Source: Salmonella enterica subsp. arizonae (lineage in GTDB: Bacteria; Pseudomonadota; Gammaproteobacteria; Enterobacterales; Enterobacteriaceae). From it: DNA of 64,000 nucleotides. Positions 20,948 to 30,622 of the stretch are shown here, one piece after another. Positions within the stretch are counted from its first letter, which is position 1, and every line of letters begins with the position of its first letter. The notes under the pieces were generated by a model that did not search any database, was not told where the DNA came from, and saw only the letters and a program-made list of their open reading frames with translations. The translations under genes were made by a program, and so were the position numbers. The stretch covers positions 248,001 through 312,000 of the forward strand of contig NZ_VXJW01000002.1 of assembly GCF_008692845.1 (NCBI RefSeq), read 5' to 3'.

Positions 20948-21754
20948 ATGAGAGCAATAGGGTCTTACAGTCCGTTGTTGGCTGTCCTCTTAACCCCGTT
21001 TTTTGCCGCCAGCGCCAACGATCTTCAGGCGCAACAGTACGGGGATTTTACTGACTATGTGCTGGCGCTTTCCTGGCAAACCGGTTTTTGTCAAAGCCAG
21101 CATGAGCGCCATCACCGGGAGCCCGATGAGTGCCGTCTGCAAAAGGAGCCAGTCAACAAAGCAGACTTTCTGACCGTTCACGGCCTGTGGCCAGGACTAC
21201 CCAAATCTATCGCCGCAAGCGGCGTTGACCAGCGACGCTGGCAGCGCTTTGGCTGTGCGACGCGGCCAATCCCAAATCTGCCTGAAGTCAGGGCCAGCCG
21301 GAAATGCGTCGCCCCCGATCCCGGACTTTCGCCTGACATTGCGGTAATGCTTAGGGAAGTGATGCCCGGCGCAGGTGGTAACTCCTGCCTGGAGCGCTAC
21401 GAATATGCCAAACATGGCGCCTGTTTCGGGTTTGATCCGAATGCCTATTTCGGCACCATGATACGGCTGGATAAAGCGATAAAAGGCAGCGCACTGGGGC
21501 ATTTTCTGGCGGATAATTACGGAAAAACCGTTAGCCGCGCCGCGTTTAATAGCGTAGTCGAACAAATGTGGGGCAAGGATAATGTCAAAGCCGTCAAAGT
21601 AAACTGCCACGGCAATCCCGCTTATTTAACAGAGATTCAGTTTTCATTAAAAGCGTCGATGATTAACGCTCCGCTCTCCTCCGCCTCATTCCTGCCGCAG
21701 CCGCATCCCGGCAATTGCGGGACACAGTTTATTATCGATAAGGCCGGTTATTGA
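20948..21754 (+). CDS. rna: RNase I, periplasmic RNase T2-family endoribonuclease
   Basis: This 268-residue secreted enzyme degrades RNA without base preference. The signal peptide ends near FAASA. Both T2 catalytic segments are present: CAS I LTVHGLWPGLP and CAS II RYEYAKHGACF, each with its active His, and several cysteines support disulfides. It stands between the cit terminator and the rnk leader, in the same order as in E. coli, and appears to be a single-gene unit. Confidence 0.96.
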   Translation: MRAIGSYSPLLAVLLTPFFAASANDLQAQQYGDFTDYVLALSWQTGFCQSQHERHHREPDECRLQKEPVNKADFLTVHGLWPGLPKSIAASGVDQRRWQRFGCATRPIPNLPEVRASRKCVAPDPGLSPDIAVMLREVMPGAGGNSCLERYEYAKHGACFGFDPNAYFGTMIRLDKAIKGSALGHFLADNYGKTVSRAAFNSVVEQMWGKDNVKAVKVNCHGNPAYLTEIQFSLKASMINAPLSSASFLPQPHPGNCGTQFIIDKAGY

Positions 21755-21904
21755 CGAAACAGAGGTTTTAAACCATATCCAAATTTGAGAACACGCCCGA
21801 ATGTAGACTAAAATTCACTCAAGGCTATGACGTTTGAGGATTTACCCGAATGTGAACTAAATCACTTCAAAGACGGGGTAAGTCTCAGTATCATCATGAG
21901 AGTT

Positions 21905-21939
21905 AAACCCTCGCCGCCAGACGGTGAGGGTTTTCTTTT
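21905..21939 (+). terminator. Terminator-like hairpin upstream of rnk
   Basis: A 12-bp stem (21905-21916 and 21922-21933, one G-T pair) with a CCAGA loop is followed by T-rich sequence. It lies 150 bp after the rna stop and 55 bp before rnk, so it may end rna transcription or attenuate rnk. Confidence 0.75.
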
Positions 21940-21988
21940 GGGACCATTTACCTGCACTACTCGCAGTATCGATGACATGGAGTAAGAA

Positions 21989-22399
21989 ATGTCCAGACCC
22001 ACTATTATCATTAACGACCTTGACGCCGAGCGTATTGATCGTCTGCTGGAACAGCCTGCGTATGCGGATCTGCCGATTGCCGACGCGCTCAACGCCGAAC
22101 TGGATCGTGCGCAAATGTGTTCGCCACAAGAGATGCCGAGCGATGTCGTCACCATGAACAGCCGCGTTAAATTCCGCAATTTGAGCGATGGTGAAACACG
22201 CGTGCGCACGTTGGTGTATCCGGCAAATATGACGGATAGCAGTACCCAGCTTTCTGTGATGGCCCCCGTCGGCGCGGCGTTGCTGGGACTGCGCGTCGGC
22301 GACACCATTCACTGGGAACTGCCGGGCGGCGCCTCCACCCATCTCGAAGTGCTGGAGCTCGAATATCAGCCTGAAGCCGCGGGCGACTTCCTGCGTTAA
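21989..22399 (+). CDS. rnk: Rnk, regulator of nucleoside diphosphate kinase (GreA-like fold)
   Basis: This 136-residue protein has a short N-terminal coiled coil (about 10-45) and a C-terminal FKBP-like domain of the GreA/GreB class ([30 protein letters not shown]). Known Rnk proteins bind RNA polymerase but lack cleavage-stimulating activity, and were named for an effect on nucleotide pools. The ATG has a TGGAGTAAG ribosome site. It is followed by a hairpin shared with convergent ybdR. Confidence 0.95.
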   Translation: MSRPTIIINDLDAERIDRLLEQPAYADLPIADALNAELDRAQMCSPQEMPSDVVTMNSRVKFRNLSDGETRVRTLVYPANMTDSSTQLSVMAPVGAALLGLRVGDTIHWELPGGASTHLEVLELEYQPEAAGDFLR

Positions 22400-22432
22400 A
22401 CCCCATCTGCATAAGCGTTAATGCGTTTACAC

Positions 22433-22456
22433 AGAGGATGCCTGCGCATCCTCTTT
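22433..22456. terminator. Hairpin between convergent rnk and ybdR
   Basis: A 9-bp stem AGAGGATGC / GCATCCTCT with loop CTGC is followed by a few T residues, placed between two converging genes. Confidence 0.7.
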
Positions 22457-22483
22457 CCGTGAGCCCTTTCATTTCTGCCTGTT

Positions 22484-23722
22484 TCAGACAACGCCGCCTG
22501 GCATCGGGTTGATTACTCCCGTCGCCTGTTTCTGCGCCGCTTGTGCCGACGTCGCTCCCGGCACCAGGATGACCTTCCGGCACTCTTCTTCGCGTTTTTC
22601 GAAAATTTCGTAGCCGCGCGCCGCCTCTTCAAACGGCATATAGTGCGTGACAATCTCTTCCGGCTTCAGCAACCCTTTCTCAATAAGCGGTAATAATTCC
22701 CCCAGCCACGCGTGAACATGGGTTTGACCCATTTTAAAAGTTAGCCCCTTATCAAAGGCGTCGCCGAATAAAAAGCCGTGAATAAAACCGGCATACACGC
22801 CGGGCACGCTGACCACGCCGCCGCGTCTGACCGCCGCGATACATTGGCGCAACGCTTTGCCGCTGCTGCCTTCCAGTTTAAGGTTCGTCAGCACCGTCTC
22901 CGTCATGCTGCCTTTCGCTTCAAAGCCTACGGCATCAATTACCGCGTCCACGCCGCGGTGCCCTGCCGTCTGCTCGATGATTTTTTCCGCCGGATCGTTC
23001 TCATCATCAAAGTTGATCGGTATCGCGCCGTAACGTTCTTCGGCGAAACGCAAGCGCCAGGGGTGGTGATCAACGACGAAGATCTGCTCCGCGCCCAGCA
23101 GTCGCGCACAGGCGATAGTCAATAATCCTACCGGCCCTGCGCCAAAAACCGCCACGCTGGAACCTTGCTGAATCTGGGCATTTTTTGCCGCCTGCCAGGC
23201 GGTAGGCAAAATATCAGAAAGAAACAGCGCTTTATCGTCAGATAACAGCGGCGGCACCTTAAATGGACCGACATTACCTTTTGGCACGCGAACATATTCG
23301 GCCTGTCCGCCGGGAACGCCGCCATACAGATGGCTATAACCAAACAGCGCCGCCGGCGGCGGGATCTGTTTTTTATTCATCGCCGCGCCGTGTCCGTCGT
23401 TAGTGTTTTCACACGCTGAATATTGCTGTAGTCGACAGAAAAAGCAGTCACCACAAGCAATGACAAACGGGATAACGACCCGATCCCCTTTCTGAATATT
23501 CTTCACATCATGTCCGGTTTCAACCACTTCGCCCATAAATTCATGGCCGAAAATATCGCCATGTTTTACCTGTGGGATCTTGCCGCGATAGAGATGCAAA
23601 TCAGAGCCGCAAATCGCGGTGGCGGTAACACGCAAAATGATATCGTCAGGCTGCTCAATGCCGGGATCGGGTACGTTTTCAACCTTTACGTGATGTGGAC
23701 CATGATACGTCAATGCTTTCAT
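22484..23722 (-). CDS. ybdR: YbdR, zinc-dependent alcohol dehydrogenase family protein
   Basis: This 412-residue medium-chain dehydrogenase has the catalytic zinc site [10 protein letters not shown] and GHEFMGEV, and a structural-zinc region around [19 protein letters not shown]. The Rossmann segment [12 protein letters not shown] begins near residue 190. The length and the insert at 115-160 resemble glutathione-independent formaldehyde-dehydrogenase-like enzymes. The substrate is not known to me. GGAGG precedes the ATG by four bases. Confidence 0.92.
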   Translation of the reverse strand: MKALTYHGPHHVKVENVPDPGIEQPDDIILRVTATAICGSDLHLYRGKIPQVKHGDIFGHEFMGEVVETGHDVKNIQKGDRVVIPFVIACGDCFFCRLQQYSACENTNDGHGAAMNKKQIPPPAALFGYSHLYGGVPGGQAEYVRVPKGNVGPFKVPPLLSDDKALFLSDILPTAWQAAKNAQIQQGSSVAVFGAGPVGLLTIACARLLGAEQIFVVDHHPWRLRFAEERYGAIPINFDDENDPAEKIIEQTAGHRGVDAVIDAVGFEAKGSMTETVLTNLKLEGSSGKALRQCIAAVRRGGVVSVPGVYAGFIHGFLFGDAFDKGLTFKMGQTHVHAWLGELLPLIEKGLLKPEEIVTHYMPFEEAARGYEIFEKREEECRKVILVPGATSAQAAQKQATGVINPMPGGVV

Positions 23723-23944
23723 GCAGCCTCCGGGGTAACGGTGAATGTCGCGTTCGACTATAAAAGGGTAGCTATCCCGGAGAGACTGCCGGCAAAACAG
23801 GCGGCTTTAGGATTTTTCCTGGAAAATACAACTCTTTTTTAACGCCAGGTTACCGTAATATTTAAAATTGCCAGACAAATAGCAGAAAGAAACATTATTA
23901 TATGCTTGAATAAATTCAGTATTGATTAACAGGGAGTAACGGGT

Positions 23945-24373
23945 ATGTATAAGACAATTATTATGCCGGTTGATGTTTTTGAAATGGAACTTAGCGATAA
24001 AGCCATTCGCCACGCTGAGTTTCTGGCGCAACAGGATGGCGTCATTCATCTGTTGCATGTACTGCCTGGGTCCGCGAGCATGAGTCTGCACCGCTTTGCC
24101 GCCGACGTGCGCCGCTTTGAAGAACATTTACAGCATGAGGCGGAAACGCGCCTGCAAACGATGGTGGGACACTTCACTATCGATCCTTCGCGAATCAAAC
24201 AGCATGTTCGCTTCGGTAGCGTCAGAGACGCGGTAAATGAATTAGCCGAAGAGCTGGATGCCGATGTCGTGGTGATCGGTTCGCGCAATCCGTCGATTGC
24301 CACGCATCTGCTGGGATCTAACGCCTCAAGCGTGGTACGCCACGCAACGCTGCCGGTGCTGGTTGTGCGTTAA
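23945..24373 (+). CDS. uspG: UspG (UspF-class), universal stress protein
   Basis: This 142-residue cytoplasmic universal stress protein has the ATP-binding motif at the C-terminal half ([27 protein letters not shown]-x2-G-x9-GS/T type). The N-terminal strand [11 protein letters not shown] matches the family. E. coli UspG is implicated in adhesion and stress response. CAGGGAGTAACGGGT gives a good ribosome site. The 222-bp divergent region shared with ybdR shows no clear operator to me. Confidence 0.95.
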   Translation: MYKTIIMPVDVFEMELSDKAIRHAEFLAQQDGVIHLLHVLPGSASMSLHRFAADVRRFEEHLQHEAETRLQTMVGHFTIDPSRIKQHVRFGSVRDAVNELAEELDADVVVIGSRNPSIATHLLGSNASSVVRHATLPVLVVR

Positions 24374-24396
24374 TTCACATGCCCCGGAACGACAAC

Positions 24397-24430
24397 AGCC
24401 CTGCCAGGAGCAATCCTGACAGGGCTTTTT
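24397..24430 (+). terminator. Terminator of uspG
   Basis: The hairpin AGCCCTG / CAGGGCT (24397-24403 and 24420-24426) with an inner CAGGA/TCCTG pairing is followed by five T residues. Confidence 0.9.
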
Positions 24431-24451
24431 GTTACTAAGAATTGACAGAAA

Positions 24452-24481
24452 AAAACCGCCTGACAGTAAACAGGCGGTTTT
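24452..24481 (-). terminator. Terminator of ahpF
   Basis: A perfect 11-bp stem AAAACCGCCTG / CAGGCGGTTTT, with an eight-base A run (24448-24455) before CCGCC, gives the U tract when read on the ahpF strand. Confidence 0.9.
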
Positions 24482-24508
24482 ATATCGCAGGTGCTCTTAC
24501 TTCTTTTT

Positions 24509-26074
24509 TTATGCCGTTTTGGTGCGAATCAGATAATCAAAGGCGCTCAACGAAGCTTTCGCCCCTTCGCCTGTGGCGATGATAATCTGTTTGTAAGGAA
24601 CGGTGGTACAGTCGCCTGCAGCGAAAACGCCCTTAACGCTGGTTTCACATTTTGCGTCAATAATGATCTCGCCCATGCGGTTACGCTCAAGCGCGCCTTC
24701 CAGCCAGTTGGTATTCGGCAACAGACCAATCTGCACAAAAATCCCCGCCAGCGCGACGCTATGAATATCACCGCTTACACGGTCAAGATACTCCAGGCCC
24801 ACCACTTTCGAACCGTCACCCTTCACTTCTGTCGTTTGCGCATTCAAAATGATATCGACGTTTTTCAGGCTACGCACTTTATCCTGTAATACCTGATCCG
24901 CCTTCATTTCCGGCGCGAACTCCAGCAACGTAACGTGTTCCACAATACCCGCCAGATCGATGGCCGCTTCGACGCCGGAGTTGCCGCCGCCGATGACTGC
25001 AACGCGCTTGCCTTTAAACAACGGACCGTCACAGTGCGGACAATAGGTTACGCCTTTGGTACGATACTGATCTTCGCCCGGCACATTCATATTGCGCCAT
25101 TTCGCGCCGGTGGCGATGATGATACTGCGCGCTTTCAATACTGCGCCGGACGCCGTTTCAATCTTATGCAGGCCGCCTTCTGACGCAGCCGGAACCAGTT
25201 TACTTGCGCTCTGACTGTCGATAACGTCAACGTCGTAATCGCTGACATGCGCTTTGAGCGCGCCCGCCAGTTTCTGGCCTTCGGTTTTCGATACCGAAAT
25301 ATAATTTTCGATATCCACCGTATCCAGCACCTGACCGCCGAAGCGCTCGCCCATCAGACCGGTACGGATACCTTTGCGCGCCGAATAGACCGCCGCCGCC
25401 GCCCCCGCCGGGCCGGAACCGACAATCAGCACATCATACGCGTCGCGTTTGTTAAGCGCTTCCGCCGCACGTTTTTCTGCGCCGGTATCCACTTTGGCAA
25501 CAATCTCAGTTAGAGTCATACGTCCCTGGCCAAACTCTTTACCGTTGACAAAGACCGCGGGAACGCCCATCACATTACGCTCGGTGATCTCGTTCTGGAA
25601 AGTACCTCCGTCAATCGCCGTATGTTTAATACGCGAGTTCAGCACCGCCATCAAGTTCAGCGCCTGCACCACGTCCGGACAGTTATGGCAGGAGAGGGAA
25701 TAATACGTTTCGAATTCAAAATCACCGTCAATATCACGAATCTGTTCCAGCAGCGACTGCGCTTCTTTTGACGGATGACCACCGGTCCACAGCAGCGCCA
25801 GAACCAACGAGGTAAATTCGTGGCCCAGAGGAGAGCCTGCAAAGCGCGGCCCCTGCTGAGAACCTGGATTCGTAATCAGAAAAGACGGCTTGCGAACCGG
25901 CAGAGTATTGTCTTCTTTAAACGTAACCTTATCTGACAGCTCGGCGATTTCAGCCAGCAATTCTTTGATTTCCGCCGATTTTGCGCTGTCATCCAGCGTG
26001 GCAATCAGCTCAACAGGTTTTGTCAGTTTCTCAAGGTAAGCCTTGAGCTGGGTCTTCATATTCATGTCGAGCAT
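24509..26074 (-). CDS. ahpF: AhpF, alkyl hydroperoxide reductase flavoprotein subunit
   Basis: AhpF passes electrons from NADH through FAD and two disulfides to AhpC. In 521 residues the N-terminal thioredoxin-like domain carries C129-H-N-C132, the FAD-binding [21 protein letters not shown] follows near 215, the redox centre is CPHCD near 345, and the NADH site [14 protein letters not shown] follows. The start at 26074 has GAGGGAAGAAAA before the ATG; an upstream in-frame ATG at 26107 is less likely. It is cotranscribed with ahpC across a REP-containing gap and is OxyR-regulated in related strains. Confidence 0.98.
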   Translation of the reverse strand: MLDMNMKTQLKAYLEKLTKPVELIATLDDSAKSAEIKELLAEIAELSDKVTFKEDNTLPVRKPSFLITNPGSQQGPRFAGSPLGHEFTSLVLALLWTGGHPSKEAQSLLEQIRDIDGDFEFETYYSLSCHNCPDVVQALNLMAVLNSRIKHTAIDGGTFQNEITERNVMGVPAVFVNGKEFGQGRMTLTEIVAKVDTGAEKRAAEALNKRDAYDVLIVGSGPAGAAAAVYSARKGIRTGLMGERFGGQVLDTVDIENYISVSKTEGQKLAGALKAHVSDYDVDVIDSQSASKLVPAASEGGLHKIETASGAVLKARSIIIATGAKWRNMNVPGEDQYRTKGVTYCPHCDGPLFKGKRVAVIGGGNSGVEAAIDLAGIVEHVTLLEFAPEMKADQVLQDKVRSLKNVDIILNAQTTEVKGDGSKVVGLEYLDRVSGDIHSVALAGIFVQIGLLPNTNWLEGALERNRMGEIIIDAKCETSVKGVFAAGDCTTVPYKQIIIATGEGAKASLSAFDYLIRTKTA

Positions 26075-26160
26075 TTTTCTTCCCTCTCTCAAAACATCAT
26101 CATGCAAGCTGCCTTATTCGGGCTGCCTGAATGCAACTTGCATCATGGTGCGGAATAAAA

Positions 26161-26228
26161 CAGGCGCAAATTAGCGCCTGTAGGATGCCGGATGGCACTG
26201 CGTTTATCCGGCCTACCTCAGGTAGGCC
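26161..26228. repeat. REP-type palindromes between ahpC and ahpF
   Basis: A small hairpin CAGGCGC-aaatta-GCGCCTG (26161-26180) is followed by a classic REP/PU element with GCCGGATGGC and TTATCCGGCCTAC (26181-26215), which ends in a further inverted repeat CCTAC-ctcag-GTAGG. Such elements in an operon gap can protect the upstream mRNA (here ahpC) from 3' decay, which fits the much higher need for AhpC than AhpF. Confidence 0.85.
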
Positions 26229-26249
26229 AGCGCCGCCGGACATACGACA

Positions 26250-26813
26250 TTAAATCTTACCGACCAGGTCCAGAGACGGAGCCAGTGTCGCTTCGCCTTC
26301 TTTCCATTTCGCCGGGCATACTTCGCCTGGGTGAGCGGCAACATACTGTGCTGCTTTAATTTTACGCAGCAGGTCAGACGCGTCACGGCCGATACCTTCA
26401 GCGGTAACTTCGATCGCCTGGATGATACCCTGCGGATCAACAACGAAAGTCGCACGGTCGGCCAGGCCTTCATCTTCACGCATGTTGTCGAAATTACGGG
26501 TCAGGGCGCCAGTCGGATCGCCGATCATCGCATATTTGATTTTCGCAATAGTTTCAGAGCTGCTGTGCCATGCTTTGTGCGTGAAGTGGGTATCGGTCGA
26601 GACGGAATAAACATCTACCCCCAGCTTCTGCAATTCTTCATAATGGTCGGCAACGTCGCCCAGCTCAGTAGGGCAAACAAAGGTAAAATCGGCTGGGTAG
26701 AAGAAGAAGACGCTCCAGCGGCCTTCGGTATCTTTCTCAGTGACTTCAATGAATTCACCGTTTTTGAACGCCTGGTTTTTGAAAGGTTTGATTTTGGTGT
26801 TAATTAAGGACAT
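26250..26813 (-). CDS. ahpC: AhpC, peroxiredoxin (alkyl hydroperoxide reductase catalytic subunit)
   Basis: AhpC is a 187-residue typical 2-Cys peroxiredoxin of the cytoplasm that reduces hydrogen peroxide and organic peroxides. The peroxidatic Cys47 (counting Met1) lies in DFTFVCPTE and the resolving Cys166 in [10 protein letters not shown]; the C-terminal helix contributes to the decamer. It is the first gene of ahpCF. The ATG follows GGAGGAAGTATAG. Its promoter lies in the divergent region shared with dsbG. Confidence 0.99.
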   Translation of the reverse strand: MSLINTKIKPFKNQAFKNGEFIEVTEKDTEGRWSVFFFYPADFTFVCPTELGDVADHYEELQKLGVDVYSVSTDTHFTHKAWHSSSETIAKIKYAMIGDPTGALTRNFDNMREDEGLADRATFVVDPQGIIQAIEVTAEGIGRDASDLLRKIKAAQYVAAHPGEVCPAKWKEGEATLAPSLDLVGKI

Positions 26814-26883
26814 CTATACTTCCTCCGTGTTTTCGTTAAGGAGTAAGTTAACGAAGTTTTGCTGATTCGGCTAATGCGTTTCC

Positions 26884-26913
26884 ATTATCAAATCAATAAG
26901 CGTTAACTAACAA
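26884..26913 (-). promoter_or_regulatory. Candidate ahpC promoter
   Basis: On the minus strand, -35 TTGTTA (26908-26913) and -10 GATAAT (26884-26889) are separated by 18 bases, about 60 bases upstream of the ahpC transcript's coding start. Confidence 0.5.
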
Positions 26914-27043
26914 CCCGATTCGGGCGACATTGTGAACACTACGCCCTGTCAGCCATCTAAAGTAAAAAGGCCACCTGACAGGCGGCCCCATTACCTGAAC
27001 TACCCGTAGGTAACTTCAGAGCCAGTACAACTCCTCTTTCAAA

Positions 27044-27064
27044 TTGCAGACCCGTTGTCTGCAA
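27044..27064. repeat. Perfect 8-bp inverted repeat between ahpC and dsbG
   Basis: TTGCAGAC and GTCTGCAA flank five bases (ccgtt). It could be a regulator operator or a short RNA hairpin; no T tract follows, so it does not look like a terminator. Confidence 0.6.
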
Positions 27065-27253
27065 CTCGAAACGCACAGAGTATATGCTGGCTAAGTGTTG
27101 CGCTCTACATTACCTTAACAAAGGCTGTAACAGCGAAAAGGATTACATCATCCCAGCACAGAAAGGGCAATCTTACCGCGCCAGCTCTTACCTATGTCTG
27201 TGATAGGCATCATCATTAATACTCTTTTCGCTTTGATCTTAAAAGGAAAAAAT

Positions 27254-28000
27254 ATGATTAAACGTACACTACTGCTTGCTATGCTGCCCATCCTCGCCCA
27301 CGCGGAAGAACTGCCTGCGCCGGTTAAAGCCATTGAAAAACAGGGAATAACTATCCTGAAATCCTTCGAAGCGCCGGGCGGCATGAAGGGCTATCTCGGG
27401 AAGTATCAGGATATGGGCGTTACGATTTACCTGACGCCGGACGGTAAACACGCTGTTTCCGGCTATATGTATAATGAAAAGGGTGAGAACCTTAGCAACG
27501 CCTTGATAGAAAAAGAGATATACGCCCCCGCCGGGCGTGAAATGTGGCAGAAAATGGAAAAAGCGTCATGGATACTCGACGGTAAAAAAGACGCGCCGGT
27601 TGTGTTGTATATCTTCGCCGATCCTTTCTGCCCCTATTGTAAGCAGTTCTGGCAACAAGCTCGTCCGTGGGTCGAATCCGGTAAAGTACAATTACGCACA
27701 TTACTGGTCGGCGTGATTAAACCGGAAAGCCCGGCCACAGCCGCAGCGATCTTAGCCGCTAAAGACCCGGCAAAAACCTGGCATGACTATGAGGCTTCCG
27801 CAGGAAAGATGAAACTTAAGGTTCCGGCGTCCATCTCTCCGGCGCAGATGAAAGTTATTAATCAGAATCAGCAACTGATGGACGATCTTGGCGCTAACGC
27901 TACCCCGGCAATTTATTACATGAATAAAGATAACACGTTGCAACAAGTTGTCGGTTTACCGGAAAAAGCGCAGTTGGACGCCATGATGGGGCAACCTTAA
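27254..28000 (+). CDS. dsbG: DsbG, periplasmic disulfide isomerase/sulfenic-acid reductase
   Basis: This is a 248-residue DsbC-type protein. The signal peptide ends near HA|EEL, an N-terminal dimerisation domain follows, and a thioredoxin domain carries [12 protein letters not shown] (Cys126 and Cys129). DsbG is known to rescue single cysteines from sulfenylation and is kept reduced by DsbD. The start MIKRTLL has an AAAAGGA site; an in-frame start 20 codons earlier would place a non-signal sequence in front. Divergence from ahpC fits a shared oxidative-stress theme. Confidence 0.96.
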   Translation: MIKRTLLLAMLPILAHAEELPAPVKAIEKQGITILKSFEAPGGMKGYLGKYQDMGVTIYLTPDGKHAVSGYMYNEKGENLSNALIEKEIYAPAGREMWQKMEKASWILDGKKDAPVVLYIFADPFCPYCKQFWQQARPWVESGKVQLRTLLVGVIKPESPATAAAILAAKDPAKTWHDYEASAGKMKLKVPASISPAQMKVINQNQQLMDDLGANATPAIYYMNKDNTLQQVVGLPEKAQLDAMMGQP

Positions 28001-28315
28001 CGCGGAAACCAGAAAAGCAGGAGCTTAATAGTACCAGCCCGATATCGCTGCGCTTATCGGGCCACGTCCTCCTGGCATTAGAGCGATGCCGGACCAGAAT
28101 GCCGTTCGACGCAGATCTTTTAGTTTTATCACGTGATTGTCAGATATGTAAATTATATCCACTTTTACTGTAATTATTTACTCGCTAAAATATTCACAAC
28201 TGTGGTATTTTAGTTTGAATAAACTCTACGTTAAGTTCAATAAACATAATCTTGGTAAATTATTGAGATTAAGTCATAATCATGAAACATACCATGATAA
28301 CGCCGGGAAGATATT
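28001..28315. other. dsbG-ybdO intergenic region with REP-like palindrome
   Basis: These 315 bases contain a REP-like palindrome (28036-28063) just after dsbG, then a strongly AT-rich stretch (about 28110-28315) that presumably holds the ybdO promoter. The AT content fits H-NS binding, which I infer from composition only. No gene is seen. Confidence 0.5.
28036..28063. repeat. REP-like element after dsbG
   Basis: An imperfect palindrome with arms AGCCCGATA and TATCGGGC(C) around a GCGCTGCG-like centre, of the same type as the element at 33595-33622. Confidence 0.7.
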
Positions 28316-29221
28316 ATGGCTAACCTTTACGACCTTAAGAAATTCGATCTTAACCTATTGGTTATATTTGAATGTATTTATCAACATTTAAGCATTAGCA
28401 AAGCTGCAGAAACGCTCTATATCACGCCTTCTGCTGTAAGCCAGTCATTGCAACGCCTGCGCACGCAGTTCAATGATCCACTATTTATTCGTTCAGGCAA
28501 AGGAATTACGCCTACCGTAACAGGCATTAATTTACATTATCATTTAGAAAATAACCTTAACAGCCTGGAGCAAACTATTAATATAATGAATCAATCCAGT
28601 CTGAAGAAAAAGTTTATTATTTATAGTCCACAAATATTGATAACTAAACAATTACTGGAAATGGTTAATTATCTTCGTAAAGAACCATTGGTTGAAATTG
28701 AACATCATGACATTTTGACAGCGGATGAACCCCTTGCAGATCTTCTCGCCTACCGTAAAGCAGATATCGTACTCTCTATGTCTCCCATCAGTAATCGCTC
28801 CATTGTTTGTACACATCTGCATATGGTGGATTGCGTGCTGGTTTGCAGTGAAAACCATCCCAGATTGCGAGAAAGCGCAAGTGTTGAAGAACTGTTGCAA
28901 GAGACGTTTACGCATCTCATCGCTAACGATGAAGTCGCAGTAAAAGAGCATCAGGCATTCCTTGATCATGTATTAGCAGAAAGAACTATAGGCTTTAAAA
29001 GTAAGTCGCTTATCACTATTGCCAATGCTATTAGCGTTACAGATCTTATTGGTTTTTTACCCAAAACTGTGGTGACTTATTATCAACCCACAGTTAAGCT
29101 TAGAAAGGTTTCCACACCTTTTTCTATCCCTGCTAACCCACTTTACCTTATGTATAATAGAGCTTCGATGAATAATAGCGGATTTGCTGAGTTAATTGAG
29201 CACATTACAAAAAAATATTAA
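28316..29221 (+). CDS. ybdO: YbdO, LysR-family transcriptional regulator
   Basis: This 301-residue LysR-type regulator has an N-terminal helix-turn-helix (about 10-70; ITPSAVSQSLQRLR, DPLFIRSGKGITPT) and a C-terminal effector domain. The gene is AT-rich compared with most of the window, as are its flanks. E. coli YbdO has been reported to affect capsule formation in K1 strains; the effector is unknown. It stands directly upstream of ybdN-ybdM in the same direction with a 165-bp gap and could regulate that pair, which is inference. Confidence 0.93.
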   Translation: MANLYDLKKFDLNLLVIFECIYQHLSISKAAETLYITPSAVSQSLQRLRTQFNDPLFIRSGKGITPTVTGINLHYHLENNLNSLEQTINIMNQSSLKKKFIIYSPQILITKQLLEMVNYLRKEPLVEIEHHDILTADEPLADLLAYRKADIVLSMSPISNRSIVCTHLHMVDCVLVCSENHPRLRESASVEELLQETFTHLIANDEVAVKEHQAFLDHVLAERTIGFKSKSLITIANAISVTDLIGFLPKTVVTYYQPTVKLRKVSTPFSIPANPLYLMYNRASMNNSGFAELIEHITKKY

Positions 29222-29386
29222 TAACAAGGTTAACAAACAGCCACTAATATAAATTTAACGCATATTTCAATATGATTTATTTACTTGATAAATATAATAA
29301 AGTATTGCAAGTTAATCTAATCAGCTTATCCTTTATGTTAATTGTTTTAAATGTACTATAGTTAACATATTGGAGAATATCCAGAG

Positions 29387-30622
29387 ATGTCAGTTTATAA
29401 AGTTCCGCTTGACCAAAATGTCCTGGAAGCGGCTCAAGAGCGTATAATGTGGACCCTGGAAACATTACCCCGGGTCTGCGTCTCATTTTCTGGTGGTAAA
29501 GATTCAGGAATTATGCTGCACCTGACGGCAACGTTGGCGCGCAAAATGAATAAAAAGATCCACATACTCTTCATTGACTGGGAAGCGCAATTCTCCTGTA
29601 CTATCGCCTATATTGAATCGTTACGTGAATATTACGCGGACGTTATTGAGCGTTTTTATTGGGTTGCATTACCCTTAACCACACAAAATTCACTTTCACA
29701 ATACCAACCGGAATGGCAATGCTGGCAACCGGGAGCCGACTGGGTACGACAACCACCAGAAGATGCGATCACCGATCCTGCCTTTTTTTCGTTTTACCAA
29801 CACGGTATGACCTTTGAACAGTTCGTTCGCGATTTTGCCGACTGGTTTTCAGAAAATCGCCCTGCCGCTATGCTGGTCGGTATTCGTTCAGACGAATCCT
29901 ATAACCGGTTTTTCGCTATCGCTAACTCGCATAAGCTGCGCTTTGCCGACGATAAACCCTGGACCACGTTAGCCCCCAAGGGGCACACCTGGTATATCTA
30001 CCCCATCTATGACTGGAAAACCGCAGATATCTGGACTTGGTTCGCCAAAACAGGTAAACCATGTAACCCACTGTATAATTTGATGTATCAGGCTGGCGTA
30101 CCGGCCCGTTACATGCGTATTTGCGAACCGTTCGGCCCGGAACAACGGCAGGGATTATGGCTGTATCATGTTATCGAACCTGAGCGCTGGGCGGCCATGT
30201 GCGCCAGAGTCAGCGGCGTACTCAGCGGAGGAATATACGCCGGACAGGACAGCTATTTTTACGGCCACCGGAAAATTTTAAAACCCGCTCACCTTAACTG
30301 GGAGGAGTACGCGTTGCTCCTGCTACATAGTATGCCTGAAGTCACTGCCGAACATTACCGTAATAAAATCGCCGTTTATTTGCAGTGGTATAAGAAAAAA
30401 GGCATGGACTCGATCCCGCAAACGCAGCAGGGCGATATCGGAACGCGGGACATTCCGTCGTGGCGACGGATCTGCAAGGTATTATTGAACAATGATTACT
30501 GGTGCCGGGCGCTGTCATTCAGTCCAACAAAGCCGAAGAGTTACCACCGCTATAACGAACGCATGAAAGCTAAACGTCAGGAATGGAAAATCTTATGCAA
30601 CACCGACTCACAACTGAAATAA
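29387..30622 (+). CDS. ybdN: YbdN, PP-loop PAPS-reductase-like protein (IbrA-like)
   Basis: This 411-residue soluble protein opens with a PP-loop ATP-pyrophosphatase motif SFSGGKDS at residues 33-40, as in PAPS reductases and DndC-type enzymes. The C-terminal half resembles the DUF3440 region and ends in basic sequence. It lacks the usual C-terminal ECGLH motif of assimilatory PAPS reductases, so sulfate reduction is unlikely. E. coli IbrA, a co-activator of immunoglobulin-binding protein genes, is a homologue. The 3' end overlaps ybdM by 40 bases. Biochemical function is unknown. Confidence 0.9.
   Translation: MSVYKVPLDQNVLEAAQERIMWTLETLPRVCVSFSGGKDSGIMLHLTATLARKMNKKIHILFIDWEAQFSCTIAYIESLREYYADVIERFYWVALPLTTQNSLSQYQPEWQCWQPGADWVRQPPEDAITDPAFFSFYQHGMTFEQFVRDFADWFSENRPAAMLVGIRSDESYNRFFAIANSHKLRFADDKPWTTLAPKGHTWYIYPIYDWKTADIWTWFAKTGKPCNPLYNLMYQAGVPARYMRICEPFGPEQRQGLWLYHVIEPERWAAMCARVSGVLSGGIYAGQDSYFYGHRKILKPAHLNWEEYALLLLHSMPEVTAEHYRNKIAVYLQWYKKKGMDSIPQTQQGDIGTRDIPSWRRICKVLLNNDYWCRALSFSPTKPKSYHRYNERMKAKRQEWKILCNTDSQLK

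Larger units (their letters stand above)
26814..27253. promoter_or_regulatory. Divergent ahpC-dsbG control region
   Basis: This 440-base gap has no convincing gene. On the ahpC side, the minus strand shows TTGTTA-N18-GATAAT (26884-26913) as a candidate promoter. Farther on there are two inverted repeats: an imperfect palindrome GGCCACCTGACAGGCGGCC (26969-26987) and TTGCAGAC-ccgtt-GTCTGCAA (27044-27064). OxyR is known to act in this region in E. coli and Salmonella, but I could not fit its loose motif with confidence. Confidence 0.55.

Noticed and set aside
24509-26074. Amino-acid differences of AhpF from the Typhimurium protein as proof of another subspecies
   Set aside because: A few positions appear to differ from the sequence I remember, but memory of single residues is not reliable enough to assign a lineage.
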